Below the pieces are notes generated by a model that saw only the letters and a list, made by a program, of their open reading frames with translations, was not told the origin of the DNA and ran no database searches. From positions 1 through 64,000 of the forward strand of contig NZ_CANMGY010000012.1 in NCBI RefSeq assembly GCF_947497555.1: a stretch of 64,000 nucleotides of DNA, given 5' to 3'. This DNA comes from an uncultured Umboniibacter sp. GTDB taxonomy: Bacteria > Pseudomonadota > Gammaproteobacteria > Pseudomonadales > DSM-25080. How positions within the stretch are numbered: position 1 is the first letter of the stretch; each line of letters begins with the position of its first letter. The translations under genes were made by a program, and so were the position numbers. Shown here in pieces: positions 54,353-63,284 of this stretch.

Positions 54353-56002
54353 TTAAAAACTGAGCGCAACCCCGCGACCGCGTGGATCCGCCGCCGCCTC
54401 ATAGGAGTCGCCATGCTTCGCAGCTACCTGGAGATCTCCCAACCACTCCACTGAATGGCTATAGCCAAGATCAGTCAACTCACTCATCGCCTGGTCAGAA
54501 AGTGCTTCGCTCATCAACAGATGATTTTCCGGAAACAATTGATGGTGGAAGCGTGAGCTAGAAACCGACTCAAGTGCGTTTTGACCAAAGACATAACGAT
54601 TCAAAATAGTCTGCGCCACACTGGTGATAATGGTTGAGCCTCCCGGCGTGCCGCTGACGAAATCAACCTTACCCTCGACTAAGACTAAACTCGGCGTCAT
54701 TGAAGACAGCATCCGTTTATGCGGGGCGATGGCATTCGCTTCACCACCTATTACACCGTATATGTTGGGCACGCCAGGCTTCGCAGAAAAATCATCCATT
54801 TCGTTGTTTAACAGAAATCCTGCTCCTTCAACTACATTACCACTACCGAATGACCAATTTAGGGTGTAGGTATTTGAAACGGCATTTCCGGCATTATCGA
54901 CAATCGAAAAGTGTGTGGTCTGAGGACTTTCGACCGCGCCAAATCTTACGTCCGCAGTCTCAGAGATAGCCGCTAGATTTACTTCAGCAGCTCGATCGTG
55001 AAGATAGTTATTTGCCAGAAGTGCCTGCTGGGGAACGTCAACAAAGTCGGGGTCACCTAAGTATTCAGCTCGATCCGCGTAGACTCGTTTGTAGATTTCC
55101 GATAGCAGATGAACGTATTCGGTACTGTTATGCTGCGGCGTGCTATTGATTGCTGAGTACATGCCCAGTATTTGCAGTAGTGCAATACCCCCTGAACTTG
55201 GAGGCGGTGCAGTCACCACCTGCGTATTTCGCCATTCGCCCATCAATGGAGCTCGCCACTTTACCGAATAGCCTGCGAGGTCCTGCTTACTGATCAACCC
55301 TCCCGTACGCGCCATTTGAGCAACGATCAGCTCAGCTGTCTCGCCCTCATAAAAGCCGCTAGGCCCCTTGTCGGCGATACGCTGAAGAACTGAGGCCAAA
55401 TCGGGCTGAACAAAACGTTCTCCAGCTATTAGCTGAGAGCCAAAATATTCATAAAAATTGGAGCTCTTTCCCATCGCCGTTTCCATGAAATAGCGCGCCT
55501 CTTGCTGCAGATGTGCTTCCACAACGAAACCATCTCGAGCAAGTGCTACGGCCGGCATGACCAAGTCTCGCCAGGGCTTACTACCATATTTTTGATGAGC
55601 CGCCCAAAGTCCCGCTACGGTTCCAGGCGTACCCGATGATGCACCACCGATCAGTGATGCGTTGGGGATCACATCGCCATTTGGATCCAAATACATATCC
55701 CTAGAGGCACCAGCTGGCGCTGTCTCTCGGTAATCTAGGAAATCATTCACACCCTCCATATGTAGTAGCATAAAACCGCCACCACCAATATTTCCCGCCT
55801 CAGGATAAGTAACACTTAAGACGAAGCCCGCCGCAACTGCAGCATCAATGGCATTACCGCCTGACTCAATGACTTCTTTGGCAACCAACGCGGCATGCTT
55901 TTCGGGCATCGCCACCGCACCGGCGTGGGAGTTATTCGCGCTAGTCAGTGATGGCAATATTAGGGCAGCGCCTATTAGCCAATGTTGGATACGTATGGAC
56001 AT
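54353..56002 (-). CDS. ggt: gamma-glutamyltransferase, periplasmic
   Basis: The 549-residue preproenzyme has a signal peptide (about 1-22). The large subunit starts with VAMPEKHAALVAKEVIESGG, then NIGGGGFMLLH. The autocatalytic cleavage site and nucleophile Thr lie in SPQTTHFSIVDNAG, followed by the small-subunit motifs NNEMDDF and the SMTPSLVL strand; the glycine-rich SGTPGGSTIIT loop is the oxyanion site. It hydrolyses or transfers gamma-glutamyl groups from glutathione. Last gene of the ltaE-TPR-amidohydrolase-ggt operon, 2 bp after its neighbour. Confidence 0.93.
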   Translation of the reverse strand: MSIRIQHWLIGAALILPSLTSANNSHAGAVAMPEKHAALVAKEVIESGGNAIDAAVAAGFVLSVTYPEAGNIGGGGFMLLHMEGVNDFLDYRETAPAGASRDMYLDPNGDVIPNASLIGGASSGTPGTVAGLWAAHQKYGSKPWRDLVMPAVALARDGFVVEAHLQQEARYFMETAMGKSSNFYEYFGSQLIAGERFVQPDLASVLQRIADKGPSGFYEGETAELIVAQMARTGGLISKQDLAGYSVKWRAPLMGEWRNTQVVTAPPPSSGGIALLQILGMYSAINSTPQHNSTEYVHLLSEIYKRVYADRAEYLGDPDFVDVPQQALLANNYLHDRAAEVNLAAISETADVRFGAVESPQTTHFSIVDNAGNAVSNTYTLNWSFGSGNVVEGAGFLLNNEMDDFSAKPGVPNIYGVIGGEANAIAPHKRMLSSMTPSLVLVEGKVDFVSGTPGGSTIITSVAQTILNRYVFGQNALESVSSSRFHHQLFPENHLLMSEALSDQAMSELTDLGYSHSVEWLGDLQVAAKHGDSYEAAADPRGRGVALSF

Positions 56003-56004
56003 AA

Positions 56005-57693
56005 TTAAAGTGACCTCTGATAGCGAGTTTGTCCTGCTACGATAGTCTGCTCAACATCGACCTTAAGCAGTTCGCTAGAATCCACCGTCATGATATCGTT
56101 AGATAGAATCACCGCATCGAATAAATAGCCTTCACTCAGGCGACCTTTATAGCTTTCCTCAAAGGCGCCGACCGCAGGCCAAAACGTAATAGATTTAAGC
56201 GCCTCATCACGCGTCATCTTCTGAGCAGATTCATAACCACCGTCAGGCTGACCTGCTAAGGTCTGGCGTGTAACGGCTGCGTAGAAATTGGCGATGGGAT
56301 TAATCGGCTCAATTGGGACATCGGTCCCGTTAACAATAATCGCGCCAGACTCAATCAGATCGCTCCACATATATGCGCCGCCCTCAATGCGCTCAATGCC
56401 TAAGCGATCAATAGCCCAAGGACGATCCGAACTCATATGAATGGCTTGCATAGAGGGAATTACACCCAGTGCTGCAAAACGCTTGATGTCATCGGGATGC
56501 AAATGTTGCGCGTGTTCAATCCGAAAGCGGTGATCAGTATCTGGAAATTGCCTGAGCGCGCGTTCAAAACGATCTAGCGTTTCCTGATTAGTCCTATCAC
56601 CAATAGCATGGACATTTACCTGATAGCCACGTTCCAAGCCTGCGATTGCCAGCACTTCAACACCTTCCATAGGGTAGGTTGGCATCCCAAACGTATCGGG
56701 AGCATCGGAGTAGGCTTGAAGTAGCCAAGCTCCGCGTGAGCCCAAGGCGCCATCTGCATGTATTTTTATGCTTCGAACTGTTAGGTGGTTGTCATACAAG
56801 CCTACAACCGGCTCGCGCTGTAACCAACTTTCAATGAGCTCAGGTTGAGAGCTACTCAGCATGGAATAGACGCGAATAGGAAGTTGGGCTTTATCGCCGA
56901 GTAGCATCATTGCCTCGAGTTCATGCTGTAATGTCCCAGCATCGTGAAAGCTCGTGATTCCATTCGCCAAGGCATGCTCCGCCGCTCGAACAATATCTTC
57001 GCTCGCCTGTTCTTCGGTTGATGAGGCCGTAAAGGAATCTACCAGGTAGGCCGCATTTTCGTTGAGCACACCGGTCGGCTCGCCGCTGGCATTCTTTACA
57101 ACTTTGCCGCCCACACCATATGCGGTCTCATGATCTATTCCTGCCAACTCCATGGCCAACTGATTAACAAGTGTAGCGTGCCCGCTGGCATGGCGAAGAT
57201 CAACCGGGTGATTGGGAACCGCGGCCGAGAGTGCCTCATGCGTTGGGAATCCACCCACATATTCTGACCTGTCATTGGTCCACTTGCTCTGGTGCCAACC
57301 CCAGCCCATTACCCAGCTACCCGCTGGTTGCTGCTCCGCTGCCGCTGCGACACGATCGATGGCTTCCTCGTAACTGGAGGTCGAACTTAAATCCACCGTT
57401 ACTAGCGCTTTACCAAGACCGGCCAAATGCCCGTGGCCCTCAACAAAGCCAGGGTACATTGCTCTACCATTAAGATTGATAACCTCTGTCATAGGGCCTA
57501 TGAATACTTCAATTTCCTCCCAGGAGCCAGCATCCAACACTCTACCATCGTGCGCGGCCAACGCTTCAACTATCGGCTGGCTATCATCTACGGTGTAGAT
57601 TGGCCCACCAAAAACAACGGTATCGGCAGGTTTTGGCGCGGCGTCGCAACCAATTAGTGATAATAGCGTTGCTGCAATGATGAATTGTTTCAT
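56005..57693 (-). CDS. YtcJ-like amidohydrolase, lipoprotein
   Basis: The signal peptide has a lipobox-like LIGC (C16), so the enzyme is probably a periplasmic lipoprotein. The amidohydrolase barrel shows MYPGFVEGHGHLAGLG (HxH metal pair), SIKIHADGALGSRGAW (catalytic Lys strand), VNVHAIGDRTNQ, RIEHAQHLHPDD and NGTDVPIEPINP (final Asp). This is the YtcJ/NfdA (exoenzyme regulatory protein AepA-like) pattern; typical substrates are N-formyl or N-acyl compounds. Start ATG overlaps the TPR gene stop (ATGA). Its location before ggt suggests peptide or amide scavenging. Confidence 0.88.
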   Translation of the reverse strand: MKQFIIAATLLSLIGCDAAPKPADTVVFGGPIYTVDDSQPIVEALAAHDGRVLDAGSWEEIEVFIGPMTEVINLNGRAMYPGFVEGHGHLAGLGKALVTVDLSSTSSYEEAIDRVAAAAEQQPAGSWVMGWGWHQSKWTNDRSEYVGGFPTHEALSAAVPNHPVDLRHASGHATLVNQLAMELAGIDHETAYGVGGKVVKNASGEPTGVLNENAAYLVDSFTASSTEEQASEDIVRAAEHALANGITSFHDAGTLQHELEAMMLLGDKAQLPIRVYSMLSSSQPELIESWLQREPVVGLYDNHLTVRSIKIHADGALGSRGAWLLQAYSDAPDTFGMPTYPMEGVEVLAIAGLERGYQVNVHAIGDRTNQETLDRFERALRQFPDTDHRFRIEHAQHLHPDDIKRFAALGVIPSMQAIHMSSDRPWAIDRLGIERIEGGAYMWSDLIESGAIIVNGTDVPIEPINPIANFYAAVTRQTLAGQPDGGYESAQKMTRDEALKSITFWPAVGAFEESYKGRLSEGYLFDAVILSNDIMTVDSSELLKVDVEQTIVAGQTRYQRSL

Positions 57694-58721
57694 GCTCCCT
57701 TATCCTCCGATAAAACTTCTTCCGTCAACTCATTAATCAGCGCGACATAAGCCTCATTCTCGCGAAGGCTAGCGAACGCTTCTTCAGTCTCTAGCTCGGA
57801 CATTAATCGCGGTGACTTTTCAAGCGCCATATAGAGGTCTCGCAGCGCCTCTTTGGTACGGCCTAAGGTTGCATTCGCACAGGCTCGTTGCCAATAGGCG
57901 TAGGCATACTCCTGGTCAAAATCGATAGCCTGGTTACACAAACTCAAAGCCCACTCAGAGTCGCCATTCTCTAGGACTAAGTCCGCTTTGTAGGTAATTG
58001 CTTCAATGTCATCTGGCTTAATCTTCAAAATTTGATCATAGAGATCAATTCGAGCCTGAATCCCTATCTCCAAACCAGCGCGAAGCCACAGAGCGTGGAG
58101 CTCATTGGTGCGCGAGATATCTTCCTGTGCCTCCATGATTTGCTCAGAGCGCTTCTTAAGTCTGACATCCACCTCTTCCATTCGGTCTTCAAGTTCGGCC
58201 GATAGTTCCGCGAGTTGATTCGAACGCCTTTTAACCCCCGCCTCTACCTCGGCGAGACGACGCTCATACTCGGCGGTGATCTTATCGACCCGGCTGTTCA
58301 CTAAACCTTCCACCTGAGCCCGAACATCGCGCAGCGAATTCCAGCCAACCAAAGCGACAAGTGCCGTTCCGCCGGCCATAATGTAGAAGAATATGGTCAT
58401 AGTTTCCGCGGTATAAGCAATGGATTTATCGTTCGCCTCAACTCGATTGGCGGCAACCTGCTGGCTAATTTCTACGCGGTTATTTAGCATCTCAATGCGC
58501 AGCGCGCGAATCTCGTCCAAGACATATCGCTCTATAAACGGCTTGTATAACGGCTGGTCGAACTCTGTCTCAGTCAAGGCTGCGGCTCGTTCCTGCTGTT
58601 CTTCAGCACTTTGGTCTTGCTCTGACGGCGTGGGCTCAACTTCCTCTTGATTCCCGAAAACTGGCGCTGTGACACCAGAAAGACAAAGAAGGACAATTAA
58701 CAACCAATTTTTCATACTCAT
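57690..58721 (-). CDS. membrane-anchored coiled-coil TPR protein
   Basis: The 343-residue protein has a signal peptide (ending near residue 23), an acidic Gln/Glu-rich linker (24-50), one membrane helix (about 107-128, MTIFFYIMAGGTALVALVGW), a long coiled coil (about 130-205) and about three TPR units (from NELHALWLRAGLEIG; e.g. AYAYWQRACANATLGRTKEAL). Such scaffolds assemble envelope protein complexes. Start ATG 58721 or the next ATG 58715, which is better spaced from AGGG. It is inserted between ltaE and two exported hydrolases in the operon, which is odd. Confidence 0.7.
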   Translation of the reverse strand: MSMKNWLLIVLLCLSGVTAPVFGNQEEVEPTPSEQDQSAEEQQERAAALTETEFDQPLYKPFIERYVLDEIRALRIEMLNNRVEISQQVAANRVEANDKSIAYTAETMTIFFYIMAGGTALVALVGWNSLRDVRAQVEGLVNSRVDKITAEYERRLAEVEAGVKRRSNQLAELSAELEDRMEEVDVRLKKRSEQIMEAQEDISRTNELHALWLRAGLEIGIQARIDLYDQILKIKPDDIEAITYKADLVLENGDSEWALSLCNQAIDFDQEYAYAYWQRACANATLGRTKEALRDLYMALEKSPRLMSELETEEAFASLRENEAYVALINELTEEVLSEDKGA

Positions 58722-58726
58722 ATTCC

Positions 58727-59740
58727 CTATGAAGCGGTGTGTTGAATTCTAGCTCGAACTAGCGCGACGACTTCGTCTATCTGAGCAGCAGAGACATCAA
58801 GATGCACCACCAGTCGCATTGGACTTCCCGATGTTACGCGTACGCCGTTGTCTAACAGATAGTTAATTAAGTCAGGTAAATCATGATCAATCTCCACATA
58901 CACCATATTAGTATAGGTCTGCTGTTCGAGTACATTGACCCTCTCAATTCCTGCCAGACCAGCGGCTAATTGCGCGGCCTTTTCATGGTCCTCTGCGGTA
59001 CGGCCAATATTATCTAACGCTAGCTGCCCAGCTGCCGCCAACAAACCGGCTTGACGCCAACCACCACCCAACATCTTTCTCCAGCGTCGCGCCTCTTCGA
59101 TGAACGCTTGACTACCCACCAATACTGACCCAATGGGGGCACCTAAACCCTTAGAAAGACACAACGAAATAGAATCAAAGGGCGCTGCGAGTTCGCTCAA
59201 GGGCACCTCATGAAAGCAGGCAGCATTGACCAGCCGGGCACCATCTAAATGCAATGCTAATTGATGCTGATCACAGATCGATCGCACCTTCTCGGGGTAG
59301 CCTATCGGCAGGGGCACGCCACCAATGGTATTCTCTAAGCAGACCAACTTAGTTCGAGCGAAGTGGATGTCGCGTGGCTTAATAGCCGCTTCTAATTCAT
59401 CCATGTCAAACGTACCATCTGTCTTCAATGCCAGCGGCTGTGGCTGGATACTTCCTAGCACCGCGGCGCCTCCGGCCTCATACTTGTACGCATGAGCGCG
59501 CTGTCCAACAATATACTCTTCACCCCGCTGGCAATGACTTAGCAGAGCGAGTAAGTTAGCTTGCGTACCACTGCTCACAAATAGCCCTGCTTCTTTGCCC
59601 AGCATTGCAGCTACGCGCTGCTCCAAAGCCAACACACTGGGGTCATCTCTATACACGTCGTCACCAACTTTTGCGTTGAGCATGGCCTCCCGCATTGCAC
59701 GTGAGGGTTGCGTTACCGTATCACTTCGTAGGTCAATCAT
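58727..59740 (-). CDS. ltaE: low-specificity L-threonine aldolase
   Basis: The 337-residue PLP enzyme cleaves L-threonine or allo-threonine to glycine and acetaldehyde. It has the start MIDLRSDTVTQPSRAMREAM, GDDVYRDDPSV, cofactor strand HLDGARLVNA and Schiff-base Lys in CLSKGLGAPIGS (K197). Length matches LtaE. The gene opens the four-gene minus-strand operon and lies 0.7 kb from gcvT, so glycine produced here could feed the cleavage system. Confidence 0.95.
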   Translation of the reverse strand: MIDLRSDTVTQPSRAMREAMLNAKVGDDVYRDDPSVLALEQRVAAMLGKEAGLFVSSGTQANLLALLSHCQRGEEYIVGQRAHAYKYEAGGAAVLGSIQPQPLALKTDGTFDMDELEAAIKPRDIHFARTKLVCLENTIGGVPLPIGYPEKVRSICDQHQLALHLDGARLVNAACFHEVPLSELAAPFDSISLCLSKGLGAPIGSVLVGSQAFIEEARRWRKMLGGGWRQAGLLAAAGQLALDNIGRTAEDHEKAAQLAAGLAGIERVNVLEQQTYTNMVYVEIDHDLPDLINYLLDNGVRVTSGSPMRLVVHLDVSAAQIDEVVALVRARIQHTAS

Positions 59741-59854
59741 TTCATTCTCTTCGTTAACGGTTAGCCGAAAGTTTCGTTATCGGTTGAAACTGCTAGTCTA
59801 AATAGACTATCAAGCTATCATAAGTCGCCCAACGGTGACTATCAGGAGAAGAGA

Positions 59855-60205
59855 ATGTTTAAAGACTTATCTAACTGGGTACAGGAAATTAGAGTCGGAC
59901 TGAATTGCATTGATGCGAGCTCAGCGGCAGAGCAAATTAAGACTGCGGGAGGAACCCTGATTGATGTTCGTGAGCCCGAAGAGTTCAACAATGCGTCCGC
60001 TGACGGCGCGGTTAACATACCCCGCGGCGTGCTAGAAATGCAGATTATACCTACAATCACCAGCCCCGACGCGCCTATCTACCTGCATTGCGCGACAGGA
60101 GGAAGAGCTACCTTTGCCGCCAAGCAACTGGTGGAGCTTGGCTATAGCAATGTGATGGTCATTACCTGTCCGGTAGAATCGGTGATCGGATCATTTAAAC
60201 AATAA
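59855..60205 (+). CDS. rhodanese-like protein
   Basis: The 116-residue single-domain rhodanese has the motifs LIDVREPEEFNNASADGAVNI and active-site cysteine in LHCATGGRATFAAK. Single-domain rhodaneses of this type (GlpE/PspE-like) transfer sulfane sulfur to thiol acceptors. There is no signal peptide, so it is cytosolic. SD GGAGAAGAGA immediately precedes ATG. Monocistronic. Confidence 0.9.
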   Translation: MFKDLSNWVQEIRVGLNCIDASSAAEQIKTAGGTLIDVREPEEFNNASADGAVNIPRGVLEMQIIPTITSPDAPIYLHCATGGRATFAAKQLVELGYSNVMVITCPVESVIGSFKQ

Positions 60206-60328
60206 CGTTAATGATCTCTACTACGTGTTCCGAAGTAGAACAGCCCTCATCAAGTCAGAGGTAATATCGACGCTCAGCAGGTCGCCGACGATGCCAAGCT
60301 ACGGGAAATAGCCATGCCTTGTGGCGTG

Positions 60329-60361
60329 AAAAACGGAGCGTCGACCTAGAACGCTCCGTTT
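60329..60361 (-). terminator. terminator of gcvT
   Basis: On the minus strand AAACGGAGCGT, a nine-base loop and ACGCTCCGTTT form an 11-bp stem followed by a T tract (60329-60333, A on the plus strand). It lies 25 bp after the gcvT stop. Confidence 0.88.
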
Positions 60362-60385
60362 AATTGTTGCAAGGCTAAATGTAGT

Positions 60386-61474
60386 CTAGGCGATTTGCGA
60401 CTTGCCGTTACGCACGAACGATGGCTTCACCACGCGAACCTTCAACTGCTTATTGCGAACTTCTACCACTGCAGAGTCTCCAATGGTCTTTGGCACACGG
60501 GCTAAAGCAATGGAAATACCTAGCGTTGGCGAAAAACTACCACTGGTGATTGTGCCAGTCAGGCTCTCGCCCTCTACCACAACCGTTTGGCCCGCACGCA
60601 GCACACCGCGATCCTCAAGCACCAAGCCCACCAGCTTATGGGTAGTTCCTGCTGCACGTTCCGCGGCAATGACGTCTCGACCAACGAAGTTTCGATCTGC
60701 CGGCTCCCAGGCAATCGTCCAAGCCAGGTTTGAGGTAAGCGGTGAAGTCGTCTCATCCATATCCTGGCCGTAAAGGTTCATTCCCGCTTCGAGTCGTAAG
60801 GTATCGCGAGCACCTAGACCGATTGGCTTAACGCCAGCGCCAAGTAATGCATCCCAAAGCTCCTCTACTTCGGTTGCCGGAACGATCACTTCAACACCAG
60901 CTTCACCCGTGTAGCCGGTTTTAGCGATGTATCCACCATCAGCCAAAGGCATGCCTTGGAATGGCTTTAAGCCCTTCAATTCTTCACTAATGGTTGGCAT
61001 GAGCTCGTAAATTGACGCAAGGGCTTCAGGCCCCTGAACCGCAAGAATTGCCATCTCTGGACGGGATGTTACGCTAACTTCAAAGTCGGTAGCATTGCGA
61101 TTGAACCAGGCGAGATCTTTCTCTGCGGTGCCGGCATTCACGACTAAACGGTAGCCGTAGGATGTTTTGTAGACGATAAGGTCATCAATGACACCGCCTG
61201 CTTCATTTAGCATGGGCGTATACATTGCTTGGCCGGCAGTAGGTAGCTTCGCAACATCATTGGCGAGTAAATACTGGAGGAATTCGGTTGCCTGCGCACC
61301 TTCAATATCCACGACAACCATGTGAGACACGTCGAAGACACCGGCGGCGGTGCGAACAATATTATGCTCTTCCACCTGTGACCCATAGTGTATTGGCATC
61401 TGCCAGCCCGAGAAATCAACGAATTTTGCGCCTGCTTCGGCATGCTTATTATACAGTGGGGTGGTTTTGCTCAT
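60386..61474 (-). CDS. gcvT: aminomethyltransferase, glycine cleavage T protein
   Basis: The T protein transfers the aminomethyl group to tetrahydrofolate in the glycine cleavage system. The N-terminus is [20 protein letters not shown] (folate-binding loop). AGVFDVSHM, a [10 protein letters not shown] segment and [20 protein letters not shown] match GcvT. ATG 61474 has GAGG ten bases upstream, preferable to TTG 61483. It is alone here; gcvH and gcvP are not in the window, unlike the usual gcvTHP cluster. No glycine riboswitch is seen in the 130-bp leader. Confidence 0.95.
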   Translation of the reverse strand: MSKTTPLYNKHAEAGAKFVDFSGWQMPIHYGSQVEEHNIVRTAAGVFDVSHMVVVDIEGAQATEFLQYLLANDVAKLPTAGQAMYTPMLNEAGGVIDDLIVYKTSYGYRLVVNAGTAEKDLAWFNRNATDFEVSVTSRPEMAILAVQGPEALASIYELMPTISEELKGLKPFQGMPLADGGYIAKTGYTGEAGVEVIVPATEVEELWDALLGAGVKPIGLGARDTLRLEAGMNLYGQDMDETTSPLTSNLAWTIAWEPADRNFVGRDVIAAERAAGTTHKLVGLVLEDRGVLRAGQTVVVEGESLTGTITSGSFSPTLGISIALARVPKTIGDSAVVEVRNKQLKVRVVKPSFVRNGKSQIA

Positions 61475-61601
61475 GGCAGACAAGCCTCTTAGATGTTAGG
61501 TAACTAATGTGGAGATGAATGGTAATTTTAGATTGCCTAATATAATACCTAAAGTTTTTGTGTTTGTATCGTTTCGTAAATTTTTGAATCCAATCGGAAA
61601 C

Positions 61602-61629
61602 AAAAAAGCCAGCATACGCTGGCTTTTTT
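61602..61629. terminator. bidirectional terminator
   Basis: AAAAAAGCCAGC, loop ATAC, GCTGGCTTTTTT: perfect 12-bp stem with T tracts on both strands. It ends the small lipoprotein gene and separates it from the gcvT promoter region. Confidence 0.93.
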
Positions 61630-61652
61630 GCTGGAGCTTTAAGACTAAGTAT

Positions 61653-61889
61653 TTACTCAGCTTCGCCCATTTCCACTTCAACTTCGGAAACTTCTTCAAT
61701 TTCTATGGTCTGCGCAGGCTTCTTCACGTTTACACGCATGCTAGATGGGCACTCACCACGCATTGTGATTGAGTCATCCTCGTTTACGGTAATAGTACAG
61801 TTGTTTGAGCTATTACCACCCGTTCCTACTGCAAAGACACAACCTGTTGAAAGTGTGGCAATAACAGCGATCGCAATTAGTTTTTTCAT
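61653..61889 (-). CDS. small lipoprotein, 78 aa
   Basis: The signal peptide ends with lipobox LSTGC (C17). The mature part is Asn/Gly-rich near the lipid (AVGTGGNSSNNC), has one further Cys pair candidate (C31 and C47) and a very acidic tail (EIEEVSEVEVEMGEAE). SD AAGGGGAAG precedes ATG 61889. Function is unknown. It is followed by a strong terminator. Confidence 0.75.
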   Translation of the reverse strand: MKKLIAIAVIATLSTGCVFAVGTGGNSSNNCTITVNEDDSITMRGECPSSMRVNVKKPAQTIEIEEVSEVEVEMGEAE

Positions 61890-61950
61890 TTCTTCCCCTT
61901 ACTTAAAAGCAATAATGCTTTAACTCTGATAAATAATAGACTAGTTGGCG

Positions 61951-62028
61951 TTAAGCGAGAACACTCAACGCACTAGCACAGCCTGATAACAACATTAAAA
62001 TTACTGAAACACTGATTAAACGGTACAT
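61951..62028 (-). CDS. very small lipoprotein, 25 aa
   Basis: ATG 62028 is preceded by AAGGAT six bases away. The reading is MYRLISVSVILMLLSGCAS followed by ALSVLA and TAA (61951-61953). LLSGC is a good lipobox, so the mature product would be only nine residues plus lipid, in the size class of entericidin- and LptM-like micro-lipoproteins. It lies 61 bp upstream of the 78-residue lipoprotein gene on the same strand, possibly in one transcript. Confidence 0.55.
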   Translation of the reverse strand: MYRLISVSVILMLLSGCASALSVLA

Positions 62029-62160
62029 GATTCTATCCTTGATAAATTGTTCATTCACTAACATAGACGCATGGACTTATCGTTTGGATGCAAAAAAGTT
62101 TTGTGGCAATATGAATATAAGTGTGACCCTTGTCACAATAGCATTTCAAGAGGCCTGAAG

Positions 62161-63222
62161 ATGCTCTACCGAATTTCGATCATTGTATTAGCAGTCATAC
62201 TGGCGACCTGTTCCGAGTTGCTGTGGGCGCAAAACGATAAAGATCAATTTAGTGCACTACTTCAGATCCAAGATGTAGACTTTGGCGAATGGGACGGCGC
62301 GGATTTAGCAGAGGGGACCGTCATCCCAATTGTTGACGAAGGTTTTTGTTTTGTCTTTTCTAACAAAAAACAAACCGGTTACTTTCGCGTGAACTACGCA
62401 TTATCGGTAGAGCAAACAACTGCCGGTACGGCCTATAGCCTCTTGGGTGCTAATGGCGCTAACTTACCCATAAAGTTCAATCTCACTAAACTAGCTGGCA
62501 ACATTACCAATACGCCTGATGCAGTACCATTGCTTCCGGGCGCTGCACCCGCATCAAATTTTTCCGATCCGGTAGCCACGAAGAACCTGGAGCTTGACGC
62601 CTCGACACAATTCGCCAGCCAAAGCGCCGCTTGCACCGCGAACACCTTTGACTTCTCTATTCAGATATTAGGCTCAGATATCGCCAGTTTAGGGGCTAAT
62701 GCACTCTCAACCTTTACTGGCGTCTTCGATTTGGTCGCTGACCCTACGGAGTATAACGGCGCGGCAAAATCTGACCCTACAGAATTCGCGGTCAGCATCA
62801 CCATTTCTTCGAGTGTCTACCTTTCTCAGCTGCCGCCGTCAATTGACTTAAATACTCAAACGTCTGCCAACTTCTGCATTTGGTCCTTTGCGGGCGATGA
62901 CGTTGATATCACGCTAAGCGGATTACAGCCTGCCCCGGTTGGTGGGCTGTATAATTTCGGAATGTTGGAGACAGACGGTGGTACCCCGGCCCAGACGATT
63001 GGCTATAACATTGATCTGACTGACCTTAGACAAAGCGATATGAGAACTCAGGTTGATAATGGAGTTGCCGAAAACGCCATGTCCTCGGTTGATGCCAGTG
63101 AGTATAATTGCAGTGGATCAAATGGCCTGAACTATCAACTGGACTTTGATCTTGAAGACTCTTCTGGGAAACGCTCAGGAACTTACAAAGATACCCTCAC
63201 GGTGAGTATTGAAGCCATTTAA
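62161..63222 (+). CDS. secreted protein resembling spore-coat-U/fimbrial-like domains
   Basis: The 353-residue protein has a signal peptide (MLYRISIIVLAVILATCSEL, cut near WAQ). Two similar beta-rich halves follow: the first begins QIQDVDFGEWDGADLAEG, the second has FCIWSFAGDDVDITLSG and ends in SGTYKDTLTVSIEAI. The Y/F-xDTLTVxIxA end and Cys residues before short strands resemble SCPU/CsuA-B secreted fimbrial subunits. No chaperone or usher gene is adjacent, so assembly as a pilus is unproven. ATG 62161 follows AAGAGG; an earlier in-frame ATG lacks the signal peptide. Confidence 0.65.
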   Translation: MLYRISIIVLAVILATCSELLWAQNDKDQFSALLQIQDVDFGEWDGADLAEGTVIPIVDEGFCFVFSNKKQTGYFRVNYALSVEQTTAGTAYSLLGANGANLPIKFNLTKLAGNITNTPDAVPLLPGAAPASNFSDPVATKNLELDASTQFASQSAACTANTFDFSIQILGSDIASLGANALSTFTGVFDLVADPTEYNGAAKSDPTEFAVSITISSSVYLSQLPPSIDLNTQTSANFCIWSFAGDDVDITLSGLQPAPVGGLYNFGMLETDGGTPAQTIGYNIDLTDLRQSDMRTQVDNGVAENAMSSVDASEYNCSGSNGLNYQLDFDLEDSSGKRSGTYKDTLTVSIEAI

Positions 63223-63284
63223 GTATCAACGTTTTCATGCAGAAATGATAACGGCGCAGCCTGAGCCACGCCCCCTCTCGGTCA

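Noticed and set aside
61484-61652. Glycine riboswitch in front of gcvT
   Set aside because: The leader is short and AT-rich, and I could not find tandem aptamer motifs; the hairpin there is the terminator of the neighbouring lipoprotein gene.
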